A stretch of 41,126 nt of DNA from Candidatus Gastranaerophilales bacterium (GCA_944325185.1 CALUZA010000022.1:1-41126); one strand, 5' to 3'. Positions 31,921-40,908 are shown, counted from the first letter of the stretch. Notes: a model not told the origin generated them from the sequence alone. Numbers and translations are program-made.

Positions 31921-32730
31921 TTATAGTTTTGCTTCTGATAATTTTATTGCACAAAGATAATCATAATAACAAGCTGTAAGCCATGAATATCCTTTTGCTT
32001 CGCAATAGTCTCCTGCTATCAATTCTCCGCCAAAAGCGATACAGTCTGCTCTTAAATATGGAATATCCCTGTTTAATTTATTTGAAATTCCTTTTTTCCC
32101 TCCGATTTGAATTACATCAAAACCAAAAGGAATATTGGTTGCAAGATAATTTATCTCGGGACTGCCTATGCAGATTGGAGAATAATGAAAATAGTAATCT
32201 TTTTCATCATCACGACTGCAATTTATTGGAGTAATGGTTCCGCCTAGTCTGCCCGTTGAATACATCCTTAAAGGGATTCTGTCTATTCCAAAAGTATTTT
32301 CACCTTTTGTGCCATTTGTGTCAATAAAAAAATCTTTAACAAGATTGTTTTCAAGTTTGTATGACGGTTTTTCAAGACCCCATATTTCTATATTTGTACC
32401 ACTGATTGTAAAGTTATGATTATAGTTTTGGCTGCTATTATAACAATTTCCCGTTGAATTTGAAAGTTTTTCGCTTAAGATTTCGCATATATTGTTATCT
32501 TCTTCGTTTTTAAAAAGATATTTCTGCGATTTATATACTTCATTTATTTCTTCTTGTATTTTTTCGAAAGCAAAATTACTGTTTTTTATAAAGTTTTTTT
32601 GTTTTGGATTGTATATTTTTAATCCGATTTTTATCGTAGAAATTATTAAAATGACGCATATAATAAATACTAATGCATTTATTATTGATTTAAAGTTTTT
32701 TATTTGTGTAGAAGTATATTTTCTAGGCAT
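31921..32730 (-). CDS. Pilin-like paralogue without a prepilin motif
   Basis: 269 residues. It aligns by eye with the neighbouring pilin-like protein: IDTNGTKGENTFGIDRIPLR, then GGTITPINC, then RADCIAFGG near the C-terminus. The N-terminus has a transmembrane helix (about 14-35) but lacks the GFTLIE-type cleavage site, so it may stay membrane-anchored. Its start lies 31 bases inside the DUF3326 gene, without a strong ribosome-binding site, and a later start is possible. It probably works with the partner encoded 19 bases downstream. Confidence 0.75.
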   Translation of the reverse strand: MPRKYTSTQIKNFKSIINALVFIICVILIISTIKIGLKIYNPKQKNFIKNSNFAFEKIQEEINEVYKSQKYLFKNEEDNNICEILSEKLSNSTGNCYNSSQNYNHNFTISGTNIEIWGLEKPSYKLENNLVKDFFIDTNGTKGENTFGIDRIPLRMYSTGRLGGTITPINCSRDDEKDYYFHYSPICIGSPEINYLATNIPFGFDVIQIGGKKGISNKLNRDIPYLRADCIAFGGELIAGDYCEAKGYSWLTACYYDYLCAIKLSEAKL

Positions 32731-33677
32731 TCTTCATAACTTTCAAAATATTTAAATGGTTTAAAGTTAAATTTTTCTGCTGTTACATCTAAAACTGTAT
32801 CATTTTTAATGGTTATAATTTTAATATTATTTTTGATACATGATAGCACGGCAGGTGAACCCAGGGCATCATACGGAACAATTAAATATTTTATATCCTT
32901 GTTTTTTATTTTTCCTTCTTTAAAAAATTTTATTTGTGGAGCTATACTTAATCCTTGCATTATGCAGGGAAGGTATGTAGAACTTATCAATTCGGATGCG
33001 ACTTTCGGGTTTTCGATTTTTTCTGAAATATCTATATCGCAAAAAGCGGGTGAGTGTGCTGCAGGGATTTTAAATTCTTTTGTAATTAAGTGAGATATAA
33101 CTGCTTCAATCCCTCCTATTGGATCAATTCCATTTGCATTTGAGTAGTTTAAATCCTCTGTGTCTTCTTTAAAATAGCAAACCACTGCTATTGCTTGTGC
33201 GCCTTTTTTAATTAATTTTTCGGCAGCTTTTAAAAGTGTATCCGGATTTTTTATATTGCCCGAAGATATATTATTTTCAATAATAATTTCGATTCCAACA
33301 GGTTTTTCAGTGTATTCAATTCCGATTGTTTCTATTCCTTGCACCATGTTAAGGGAATTAATTGTGTTTATATGGACGTTTAATATGTTTTTTGGTATTT
33401 CTGAATCAAAAATAACACCTATTTTATTTGTTTCATATTCTTTTTTGGGGGTAAGTGAGATATTCCCTTTGAAAAATTCATCAAATAAATATCCTTCAAG
33501 ATACGCCATATCATTGTTTATTGCACTGAGTATTCCCCCGTTTACCGCATTTGGATTTACAATGCAGTAAAAATGTTTACTGAACTTTCTTGCAATGTAA
33601 CCAAAATCTCCCGCATACCCTCCAAAGTTTGCGCCAATTCCTGTTGGAATTGAAAGTGCTATGATTGGTTTTTCCAT
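32700..33677 (-). CDS. DUF3326-family protein
   Basis: 325 residues from the ATG at 33677 (AGAGG eight bases upstream). The start IALSIPTGIGANFGGYAGDFG matches the DUF3326 family, which I know from cyanobacteria, plants and some other bacteria. Other conserved segments are CIVNPNAVNGGILSAINN, DPIGGIEAVISHLI and VPYDALGSPAVLSCI. No catalytic role is established to my knowledge. It begins one base after the holB stop, so it is co-transcribed with the replication genes. Confidence 0.8.
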   Translation of the reverse strand: MEKPIIALSIPTGIGANFGGYAGDFGYIARKFSKHFYCIVNPNAVNGGILSAINNDMAYLEGYLFDEFFKGNISLTPKKEYETNKIGVIFDSEIPKNILNVHINTINSLNMVQGIETIGIEYTEKPVGIEIIIENNISSGNIKNPDTLLKAAEKLIKKGAQAIAVVCYFKEDTEDLNYSNANGIDPIGGIEAVISHLITKEFKIPAAHSPAFCDIDISEKIENPKVASELISSTYLPCIMQGLSIAPQIKFFKEGKIKNKDIKYLIVPYDALGSPAVLSCIKNNIKIITIKNDTVLDVTAEKFNFKPFKYFESYEECLENILLHK

Positions 33678-33678
33678 A

Positions 33679-34623
33679 TTAATAACCTCTTGCAATTTTA
33701 AGCATTAGCGTATCAAGAACTATTTTGTCCGAAATGTTAGCTTTTGATTGTTTTATTGCTTTATTTATAAAATCAATGTCTTTTCTTATTTTTATAATTA
33801 ATTCTGAGTTAAAATTATTTTCTTTAATAAGATCTTTTAAAAATTCCAAGAATTGATTTAAAACAAAATCAATATTTGAATTTTCTTTTAGATATTTTTG
33901 CAGATTATCTGAAATATCCAGAGCTTGAAAATAATCAATTTTAGGGTACATTGAAACAATTGGATAAATTTCCTTGTAAGATAATTTTTCTTTTTTGGAA
34001 TTTAACTTAAAAGTTTGACATCTTGAAACGATTGTTTGTAAAATATCTTCTTTTGATTTTGTCAAAAAAACAAAAGTTGTTCTTTTGGGCGGTTCTTCAA
34101 TAGATTTCAAAAGAGCGTTTGGAGTTGTCGGGTGAAAGGTTGATAAATTCAAAGGTTCTATTGAAAAATTTATGTTTTCTTCATTGTATCCAAGTGTTCT
34201 AAAATTTTTTAATTCGTCGTCGTTGTATGTTTTTTCTTCAGAGGAAAAGAAAATAAAAAATCTGTGGTAGTCGCTTGAAAGACTTAAATTTTGTTCTATT
34301 TTTCGAGCTTGCTTAACTGAAATTACGGTTTTAGATTCGTCACCTTCACCTTTAAAATGAATTTGTGAGATATTATTAATTGCAGGATGTGAAAATGATT
34401 TAATCCATTTGCAATTTATGCAGCTGCAGTCTATTTTATCGTTATTTTCACAGTTTAAAATTCTTGCTAATTCAAGTGCAAAGAGATATTGATTCTTTGT
34501 GTCATTGCCTTCGAGAATTATTGCTTGCGGGAATTCTTTTTTGTTTTGTTTTATAAGTTCGAAAAGCTCTGAAAAATAGTTGTATGCAAAGGGAAATTTT
34601 TCTTTAAAATATTCATTTATCAA
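33679..34623 (-). CDS. holB: DNA polymerase III delta' subunit
   Basis: 314 residues. Delta' is the stator of the clamp loader. Four cysteines form the zinc module (C58, C66, C68, C71). The Walker A is degenerate (EGNDTKNQ replaces GxxGxGKT), as is normal for delta'. NALLKSIEEPP and the SRC motif (VSRCQTF) are present. The start is TTG at 34623, overlapping the holA stop (TTGA), with GGAGG eight bases upstream. Confidence 0.9.
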   Translation of the reverse strand: MINEYFKEKFPFAYNYFSELFELIKQNKKEFPQAIILEGNDTKNQYLFALELARILNCENNDKIDCSCINCKWIKSFSHPAINNISQIHFKGEGDESKTVISVKQARKIEQNLSLSSDYHRFFIFFSSEEKTYNDDELKNFRTLGYNEENINFSIEPLNLSTFHPTTPNALLKSIEEPPKRTTFVFLTKSKEDILQTIVSRCQTFKLNSKKEKLSYKEIYPIVSMYPKIDYFQALDISDNLQKYLKENSNIDFVLNQFLEFLKDLIKENNFNSELIIKIRKDIDFINKAIKQSKANISDKIVLDTLMLKIARGY

Positions 34624-35615
34624 TGTTTTTCCCTCCCATTTTCAAGAAAAGCTAACTCATAAGCACATATAGGATCTTTTAAAACCCCTGTTTTGAGTTT
34701 ATATTCTGCATCTGTTAAATTTATTTTTAGTCTGATTAATTCTTCAAGACTTATATTTTTTATTTTTTCAAGATTCTTTTTTAAAACGAATTCGTTTTGA
34801 TTTAATTTGATTGCAAGTTCGTAACTTGATAATGTATTTGCGTAAAGCTTTAATCTTACAAGGTTTCCAAATGTTGTTTGAATAAATGCTAATGATGGCA
34901 GATAATGTTCCTTTTGAAGAATTTCGGATATATCATGTAGAGCTGTGGCGTAGTCCTTTTTTAAAATTAAATCAACCAAGTTAAAAATGTCTGTGTTGTT
35001 TGAAACAACCTTTTTAATCATATCTTGCGTTATGACATCGTTTGGATATGCATATAATTTTAATTTTTCAAGTTGATTTGAAATATCCCTTAAACTTGAG
35101 CCCACAGTTTGAACAATAAGCGAACATTCCTGTTGGTTTATTTTTAAGCCAATTTCGTTTGCCATTTTTTTAATTATGGGAATCAGCTTGTATTCTTCAT
35201 AAGTTCTGTAGCTTTGAAATTCTTCAGGTTTTGCTATTTTAATCAGTTCTTTATATAGTTTTTTTCTGCTGTCAGGTTTTTTCTTTTCCCCTCTTGGAGT
35301 CGGACAAATCAAAATTATATGTATTCTCTCGGATATATTGTTTATTGCATCAATTAACTCTTTTGTTTGTTTGTCGTCAAGTTTTTCTTTATTTTTTGAT
35401 TCAAGAAAATACTTTGCACATTTAATTTGAATAACAACGTCGCCGAACATCATTGCATTTGTTCTTAAAAGTTCTGAAAATAAAGAAAAAGAAGGATTAT
35501 CAACGGCCCTGTAGTTGAGCTCGTTGATATCTTCTTTTAAAATCTCTTTTTTTATTTTTAGGGCTCTTTGTTCAATAAGATAATCTTCATCACCCCATAG
35601 AAAATATATAGGCAT
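34620..35615 (-). CDS. holA: DNA polymerase III delta subunit
   Basis: 331 residues. Delta is the clamp-opening wrench of the clamp loader. YFLWGDEDYLIEQRALKIKK is the typical start. GSSLRDISNQLEKLKLYAY is the conserved family segment in the middle, and the C-terminal collar domain follows. Having holA and holB fused end to end is unusual, since they often lie apart. It follows the ROK kinase gene by 4 bases. Confidence 0.92.
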   Translation of the reverse strand: MPIYFLWGDEDYLIEQRALKIKKEILKEDINELNYRAVDNPSFSLFSELLRTNAMMFGDVVIQIKCAKYFLESKNKEKLDDKQTKELIDAINNISERIHIILICPTPRGEKKKPDSRKKLYKELIKIAKPEEFQSYRTYEEYKLIPIIKKMANEIGLKINQQECSLIVQTVGSSLRDISNQLEKLKLYAYPNDVITQDMIKKVVSNNTDIFNLVDLILKKDYATALHDISEILQKEHYLPSLAFIQTTFGNLVRLKLYANTLSSYELAIKLNQNEFVLKKNLEKIKNISLEELIRLKINLTDAEYKLKTGVLKDPICAYELAFLENGREKH

Positions 35616-35619
35616 ATTC

Positions 35620-36573
35620 TTAGCTGTTAATTAAAAGGCTTGCTCCAATTACTCCTGCCGCGTTTGCAAGTTGTGCAGGGACTACTTTAACCGCTTCTTT
35701 TTGAATTGGCATCGCCCTTTCTTCAATAGTTTTTCTGATTGGCTCAAGAAGGATTTCTCCGGCGTCTGCTACTCCGCCACCGATTATGATTTTTTCCGGA
35801 TTTAAGAGATTAACAACCGAAGATAGACCTATTCCGATTATTTCGCCCATTTGTTTAAATATTTGCAATGAAACAGCATCACCTTGGAGTGCTGCCTGAG
35901 CTACTATGTACGGGGTTATTATTCCGTCTGTTGCCATTTCTTTATATTTTGCTGATTTTCCACCTGAAATAAATTCTTTTGCCATTGACACAATAGAAGG
36001 ACCTGAAGCGTATGCTTCAAAACATCCGTGATCGCCGCATCCGCATAAAGGACCCTTTCCAAGAGTCATTTTAATGTGTCCAATTTCTCCTGCTGCATTT
36101 GAAGCTCCTCTGACAAGTTTTCCGTTTAATACAATGCCTGAACCTATACCTGTTCCTACAGTTATACAGATTAAATTTTCACATCCTTTTCCTGCACCAA
36201 AATTTAGCTCTCCTAATGCTGCGCAGCGTACGTCGTTATCAAGTCTTGTTGGTATTTGAAATTCATCTTCTATCAATTTTCCCAGCGGAATATTAATCCA
36301 GCCCGGAATATTTGGAAGATTTTTTACCATGCCTGCTTTGTAATCAATTTGTCCGGGTAAACCAAAACCGATTGCTTCGATTGTTTTTGCAGTTTCATTT
36401 GTTTCTTGCATTAAATCTTTTATTGCTTGTTTAATATTTGCAACACCTGCTTCAAATCCCATTTCTGCTCTTGTGGGGGTAGTGTTTGAATATATTATTT
36501 TTCCTTCAAAATCAACAAGTGCAATTTTGATGTTTGTTCCGCCAATATCAACACCAATTCTGTATTTTTTCAT
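35620..36573 (-). CDS. ROK-family glucokinase
   Basis: 317 residues. It phosphorylates glucose with ATP; the ROK family also includes other sugar kinases and repressors. RIGVDIGGTNIKIALVD is the ATP-binding start, TRLDNDVRCAALGE holds the substrate Asp region, TVGTGIGSGIV follows, and CGCGDHGCFEAYASG is the ROK zinc/signature motif. There is no N-terminal DNA-binding domain, so it is a kinase rather than a repressor. GAGGA precedes the ATG. Confidence 0.93.
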   Translation of the reverse strand: MKKYRIGVDIGGTNIKIALVDFEGKIIYSNTTPTRAEMGFEAGVANIKQAIKDLMQETNETAKTIEAIGFGLPGQIDYKAGMVKNLPNIPGWINIPLGKLIEDEFQIPTRLDNDVRCAALGELNFGAGKGCENLICITVGTGIGSGIVLNGKLVRGASNAAGEIGHIKMTLGKGPLCGCGDHGCFEAYASGPSIVSMAKEFISGGKSAKYKEMATDGIITPYIVAQAALQGDAVSLQIFKQMGEIIGIGLSSVVNLLNPEKIIIGGGVADAGEILLEPIRKTIEERAMPIQKEAVKVVPAQLANAAGVIGASLLINS

Positions 36574-36621
36574 TTTCCTCTCCTTAAACAGTCAATATAA
36601 GAAGATTTTAACATAAAAAAA

Positions 36622-37488
36622 TCATATGACATCTTGTAAATATTTTGTTATATTTATGCCTATTTTTTCAATATCTTGTTTTTTATCTTTTAATTTTATT
36701 TCTTTTTCTGATGAAATAATTATTAGATTTGTTATATTTAAAATGTCTTCTTCTGTATTGAAAAATACTTTGTAAAATATTTTGTTTGAAGTTTTTCCGT
36801 TGTACAGTTTTATATTTTGAAAAGTTTCACTATATTTTTGAATTAAGTTTAGTACGAATTTATTTTTTTTATTTAAAATATCTGTTGCAGAAGGCATATT
36901 TGACACAAATATCCCTTGTTTTGTTAGATGTTTTTTTATTAAGTTTAAATATTCATTTGTTGTAAATCTTTCATCTATACCTTCGTCACCTGCAACATCA
37001 ACAACAATTAGGTCATATTTTTGTTTTGTATTTTTTAAAAATATAAGAGCATCTTGCAGGTAGAAATTAAATTCTTTTTCAATTTTAAAATTAAAATATT
37101 TTTCTGCTATGGGAAAAATATATTCTTCTATGTCAACGATGTCTACTATTTTTAATGACTTAAAAAGTGTTTTGTATTGTTGCAAGATAATACCTGTTCC
37201 AAGTCCTATAAAAAGAATTTTTTTAATATTTGGATTTATTAAATATGGTATTAGAAAATAATTAATATATGGCAAGTTTCCATTATAATATTCGTTTTTT
37301 ATAAAACCTGCCTGATATGTGTCTTTGTATTTAACAAAACGTCCTAAATCGTTTTCCACAACAGAAATTGTATGAAAATCAGAGTCCTTTTGGAATAAAA
37401 TTTTTTCTTTAAGATTAGTTTTATTCATTTTTTCCAAAAGATGTTTTTTGGGTTTTTCAATTGCTAAATTTTCAGGAATAATTGTCAT
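36622..37488 (-). CDS. Spermidine-synthase-like protein
   Basis: 288 residues with the aminopropyltransferase/methyltransferase Rossmann fold. HTISVVENDLGRFVKYKD is the N-terminal beta-hairpin style, KILFIGLGTGIILQQYK is motif I, and DVAGDEG falls where the catalytic loop lies. It is divergent from SpeE; the usual GGGDG is GLGTG, and the polyamine pocket is not evident. No speD or speB is nearby. It may be a spermine/spermidine synthase-fold protein of other function. An unusually Lys/Ile/Asn-rich tail is present. Confidence 0.7.
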   Translation of the reverse strand: MTIIPENLAIEKPKKHLLEKMNKTNLKEKILFQKDSDFHTISVVENDLGRFVKYKDTYQAGFIKNEYYNGNLPYINYFLIPYLINPNIKKILFIGLGTGIILQQYKTLFKSLKIVDIVDIEEYIFPIAEKYFNFKIEKEFNFYLQDALIFLKNTKQKYDLIVVDVAGDEGIDERFTTNEYLNLIKKHLTKQGIFVSNMPSATDILNKKNKFVLNLIQKYSETFQNIKLYNGKTSNKIFYKVFFNTEEDILNITNLIIISSEKEIKLKDKKQDIEKIGINITKYLQDVI

Positions 37489-37506
37489 AAGAAAAAATTA
37501 TCATAC

Positions 37507-37818
37507 TTATATTCTTATAACAAGCATTTTTGTGTCTTTTTTTGCATTGATTGAATGTTTTTCATTTGCTTTAAAAGAGAAAATTTCATCCTTTTTTATT
37601 TCAAAAATTTCATTGTTTTTTGATAATTGGAATTCGATTTCTCCTTCAATGAGATATATAAATGCATCTACAGGAGAAAAATGTTCCTGCATTTTTTGCT
37701 CTTTTTTAAGTGCAATTAATAATGCAAGGCAATCATTATTTTTTAAAAGCACATGTGAATTTATGTGTTCATTGTTGTAGTCTATTAATTTTTCCAGTTT
37801 TTTTGCATTATGTTCCAT
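37507..37818 (-). CDS. Small cupin-domain protein
   Basis: 103 residues, a single cupin. FSPVDAFIYLIEGEIEFQLS and FSFKANEKHSINAKKD give the two cupin motifs, with H44-type and H88-type positions partly replaced, so metal binding is uncertain. GAGGAGA precedes the ATG. No partner is evident. Its role is unknown. Confidence 0.85.
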   Translation of the reverse strand: MEHNAKKLEKLIDYNNEHINSHVLLKNNDCLALLIALKKEQKMQEHFSPVDAFIYLIEGEIEFQLSKNNEIFEIKKDEIFSFKANEKHSINAKKDTKMLVIRI

Positions 37819-37889
37819 AATATTGTTCTCCTCGAATATATATTAATTCGTACATAACGCACATACATTGGATAAATGGCTTAGTTTAT

Positions 37890-39353
37890 TTATCGATTCA
37901 TTGTTTTTTCAAATTCTCTATATACTTCCGTTGTGTAATTTCTTGCTGCTTCATTTTGGGCAAAAATGTTGTTGTAATGACTTTCTAAATCTCCAAAAGC
38001 GCTTCTGTTGTAGCTGTTCATCATTGTATCATGGGTTGTAATTCCTTCTTTTAGAGGAAAAAGGTCATGCATTTGCATAAAAACAGGTGTTTTCCTTTTG
38101 GGATTTTGGTTTGAATTAAATATATTTCTAATTCGATACAATCTTTGCGCATAAGACATTGTGCCATCATCATTGTCGTCTGATACACAAGGACCTGCAG
38201 CATAGTTTGAATTCCAGAGTTGTTTATTGTATTCGTGCTCCAAGTTTTCAGGAATATCCGCCATTCCCCAATCTGTTCCTGCTGTAAACCCAAGATTTTC
38301 AAATCTCGGATTAATGTCTGCTTTTTCTGCAATTAATGCAATATCAAATCTTTTGGAACGTTGTCTTATTTGTTGGGTAATATATTGCATTTGTTTATAG
38401 TTTGGCAAGTCACCTACTCCGCAATAATATTCCATTTGATAATTTTCAATGTGTTTTCCGCCATCAAAGAATATACAGTCGAAACCTAAATCAATTGCTT
38501 CTACACAAGCATCAATAAAGGCATTTTCTTCGGTTTGCCAATTGAAATCACGTCCTTGTACGGAAATTTGCCCACTGGATAGCGGTATTCTTATGCCTGT
38601 TTTAAAGCCTCTAAAATGAGCTAAATCATTAAAAGCTTTTACAAGTTCATCATCCCCCATTCTTTCCCCGTTTCTTTCAAGGTATGGAGAGGTAAGATTT
38701 TTTGATATTCCTGAGTGAATATCAACACAATATAAACTTTCGCTACCTGTTTGTCCGTCATTATATTGTTTATATGTCGGGTATAATTGTGATAGGATTA
38801 TACAATGCGGGATACTTTTTGTTGATGGCGGTATTGCAGGCAGAATTTTAATTGCATTTAAAAGTCCTTCACTTTTTCTTGTGCCTTCAACTTTTGCAAT
38901 GAGTCTTGGATTAATTTCAAAGTAATTTGCTTTTCTTCCCCAGTTGTCTCCATAATTTGGGCTTAAAATATAGCTTGGAATATAGTATGTGTCATTAAGT
39001 GTACATATCCCTTGTATTGCTTGTTCTGGGGTTCTTTTTAAAAGTTCCCAAGGAGGAATTGTACTCCAAGTTTTTTCTCCTATGTCTGTTTTTACTTTCC
39101 ACATGGAATTAAAAATGTCTTCATCTCTATATATTTTATTTCTGCCAGTCAAAATCCAAAATAATTTTTTTGCAGGCTGCTTGTCACCCATATAACCTTT
39201 AAAAAAAATGTTATAGTGGTTATTTATTGGCTTTATTGTATTAGTATAAGATGGTTCTTTATAAGCATTTTGTATTTTGCCAGCTTTTTGTTTCTTAATG
39301 CTTTTTTTTGGAAAAAAAGCGGAAGTCCTAAATGAAACTCCATTTATTTTCAT
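37890..39353 (-). CDS. Divergent alpha-amylase (GH13)-like barrel protein
   Basis: 487 residues. The N-terminal 55 residues are basic and disordered, starting MKINGVSFRTSAFF and carrying FFKG at 50-53. The rest looks like a TIM barrel: GFDCIFFDGGKH (290-301) resembles GH13 region II with D297 and H301, IALIAEKAD (338-346) region III with E343, and TPVFMQMHD (422-430) region IV with H429-D430. The arginine of region II and the NH of region I are not recognisable, so activity is uncertain. There is no signal peptide. Glycan or glycogen handling is inferred from motif order only. Confidence 0.45.
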   Translation of the reverse strand: MKINGVSFRTSAFFPKKSIKKQKAGKIQNAYKEPSYTNTIKPINNHYNIFFKGYMGDKQPAKKLFWILTGRNKIYRDEDIFNSMWKVKTDIGEKTWSTIPPWELLKRTPEQAIQGICTLNDTYYIPSYILSPNYGDNWGRKANYFEINPRLIAKVEGTRKSEGLLNAIKILPAIPPSTKSIPHCIILSQLYPTYKQYNDGQTGSESLYCVDIHSGISKNLTSPYLERNGERMGDDELVKAFNDLAHFRGFKTGIRIPLSSGQISVQGRDFNWQTEENAFIDACVEAIDLGFDCIFFDGGKHIENYQMEYYCGVGDLPNYKQMQYITQQIRQRSKRFDIALIAEKADINPRFENLGFTAGTDWGMADIPENLEHEYNKQLWNSNYAAGPCVSDDNDDGTMSYAQRLYRIRNIFNSNQNPKRKTPVFMQMHDLFPLKEGITTHDTMMNSYNRSAFGDLESHYNNIFAQNEAARNYTTEVYREFEKTMNR

Positions 39354-39508
39354 GTATTTATCCTAACAACTTTTGCATTTTTTATTATATATTAAAAATA
39401 AATAATGGTTTTGTGTAAATAATATTTTACATTTGATGTGTATTTTTATCTTTGATGTCATAATGATTTTAATATTCTTTATTGTTCGAGAGTTAGAAGG
39501 AGAGTTTT

Positions 39509-40297
39509 ATGAAAAAGATTTTAATGACATTTTTTATCATGAGTGTTATTTGTCTGGGGGTTCATGCTGCTACGTATAATGCAAGTGATCGTGTTGAAAC
39601 CGTTGCAAATAATTTATTGATTAAAAATAATATACCAACTTCAAATATAAAATTTGAAGTAACTGATAAGACAGTTGATAATTCAACTTTTGTTGATGAT
39701 AGAGTAGTTAGTATTTCTAAAGATGATTTAAAATATGCAGGTAATGATAATGAAGTTGCTGCAGTAGTTGCAAATGAACTAGGTCATATTATAACTGGAC
39801 ATGCTTCAAAAGACAGCCTTGTTTCTTCTTTTACTGGTACATCTGTAACTCAAACAATTGCGGGCGAATTAATAAATAACTATAAATTTACAAAAGAAGA
39901 AAAGGAAGCTGATGTTGTTGCGGTTAATTTAATGGCAAATGCAGGGTATAATCCTCTTGCTGCAGTTGTTGTTTTAACTAAGCAAACTTCGACATATTGG
40001 GATGCTCTAAAGGCACAACCTGCAAATGCTGAACGTGCTATGAATATATATGATTATGCTAATTATGCTTATCCAAATTCAGTAAAATCAGGATATTCTT
40101 GTATTGAATATAGGAATTTTTTAGCTTATGCAAATGATGTTGTTGCAAAAAGAAATGCAGATCCGAAAGCTCAAGAAAAACTTGAAAAAGAATTGCAAAA
40201 ATATAGAAAAGATAGCGTTTCTCAAATTTCTAAATTTAGAACAAGAGGCGGACTTTCTTTTTGGGATATAATTCTTGGAATATTTAGAGGTGAATAA
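39509..40297 (+). CDS. M48-like exported protein with altered zinc site
   Basis: 262 residues. A signal peptide (1-20, ending VHA) is followed by an M48-type core: ANELGHIITGH (88-98) stands where HExxHxxxGH is expected, but the first His is Asn89 (codon AAT). The downstream EKEADVVAVNLMANAGYNP (131-149), which holds the third zinc ligand Glu, is intact. One ligand is thus lost, and the protein may be inactive or bind metal differently. AAGGAGAG fixes the start. It stands alone, closed by a 38-base palindrome. Confidence 0.85.
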   Translation: MKKILMTFFIMSVICLGVHAATYNASDRVETVANNLLIKNNIPTSNIKFEVTDKTVDNSTFVDDRVVSISKDDLKYAGNDNEVAAVVANELGHIITGHASKDSLVSSFTGTSVTQTIAGELINNYKFTKEEKEADVVAVNLMANAGYNPLAAVVVLTKQTSTYWDALKAQPANAERAMNIYDYANYAYPNSVKSGYSCIEYRNFLAYANDVVAKRNADPKAQEKLEKELQKYRKDSVSQISKFRTRGGLSFWDIILGIFRGE

Positions 40298-40333
40298 AAT
40301 TTTAAAGGGGTCAATTGACCCCTTTAAAATTTT
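40296..40333. terminator. 38-base perfect palindrome, bidirectional terminator
   Basis: 19 bases, AAAATTTTAAAGGGGTCAA, are followed directly by their exact reverse complement. It covers the stop of the plus-strand gene and ends 4 bases before the stop of the minus-strand TIGR04076 gene. Both transcripts can form the stem with a T-rich end. Confidence 0.85.
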
Positions 40334-40337
40334 ATTG

Positions 40338-40658
40338 TTACGATTCTACATTCGTTGCTTCAATTTTAAAAATAACAGGTCTTAGACCGTCATTACAGGA
40401 ACATATTGCAATCCCAGGAGTTTTAATCCAGTCATTATAATAAAAAGTAGTATTGCTCCCACTGTGGGCAAGTGCAAATACGTATTGATATATTGCTTTC
40501 CAGGCTTCATTGCAAAAACCTTCGGGGCATTGCCAATCTGCATAAAATTCTTGCCCTTCTTTTAGTATTGGACAAGGAGTAAGGTTATCAACTCCATATT
40601 GCATGGCGAGTTCTGAGTCAAAATGTTTTTTAAGCACGGTAATTTTGCATTTTTTCAT
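40338..40658 (-). CDS. TIGR04076-family small protein
   Basis: 106 residues. KKCKITVLKKHFDSELAMQY at the start, CPILKEGQEFYADWQCPEGF and CSCNDGLRPVIFKIE at the end fit the TIGR04076 family of small cysteine-rich proteins from anaerobes. The Cys pattern suggests metal binding, but no function is established to my knowledge. The start has GAGG upstream. It is single-gene. Confidence 0.8.
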   Translation of the reverse strand: MKKCKITVLKKHFDSELAMQYGVDNLTPCPILKEGQEFYADWQCPEGFCNEAWKAIYQYVFALAHSGSNTTFYYNDWIKTPGIAICSCNDGLRPVIFKIEATNVES

Positions 40659-40758
40659 ATATACCTCATTTATTTTGCCATAATATCAGATTTGTTGAAT
40701 AAATTCCATAAAAAATTGAATTATATATTGCGTTTGTTTGAATTTGAAATTGATTAAT

Positions 40759-40785
40759 GTTTTGTATGTATAATTGCCGATGGCC
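40759..40785. repeat. 27-base direct repeat copy: displaced 3' end of tRNA-Leu(CAA)
   Basis: Identical to 40909-40935, 150 bases apart. On the minus strand it reads GGCCATCGGCA (the last 11 bases of the tRNA) plus 16 bases of its downstream flank. No tRNA body is attached here. Confidence 0.9.
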
Positions 40786-40860
40786 ACTCTGCCGAGAAAA
40801 AGTTGCCCCAATGGGCAAGTTTTTCGAGAGGTAAGAACCGGAGGTTCGACTCCGGCTTAT
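40786..40860. repeat. Hairpin element B beside tRNA-Leu(CAA)
   Basis: A near-perfect 12-bp stem (AAAAAGTTGCCC with GGGCAAGTTTTT, loop CAAT) lies at 40797-40824. It is flanked by ACTCTGCCGAG and CGAGAGG, which recur in inverted orientation at 41081-41126. At 40838-40855 CCGGAG/CTCCGG encloses GTTCGA, resembling an inverted copy of the tRNA T arm (14 shared bases, GGTTCGACTCCGGC). Confidence 0.75.
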
Positions 40861-40883
40861 TTTCATTAATTCAAATAAAACAA

Positions 40884-40908
40884 AATCCTCTTTTATTTCA
40901 AGAGGATT
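40884..40908 (-). terminator. Terminator of tRNA-Leu(CAA)
   Basis: AATCCTCTT/AAGAGGATT form a 9-bp stem with a 7-base loop. On the minus strand TTGTTTTATTT follows. It begins 17 bases after the tRNA end. Confidence 0.75.

Noticed and set aside
37448..37780. 110-codon plus-strand frame opposite the cupin and spermidine-synthase-like genes
   Set aside because: It is the shadow of two genes with good ribosome-binding sites on the other strand.
40838..40855. A second, degenerate tRNA gene on the plus strand
   Set aside because: Only a T-arm-like hairpin is present; no acceptor, D or anticodon arms can be paired with it.
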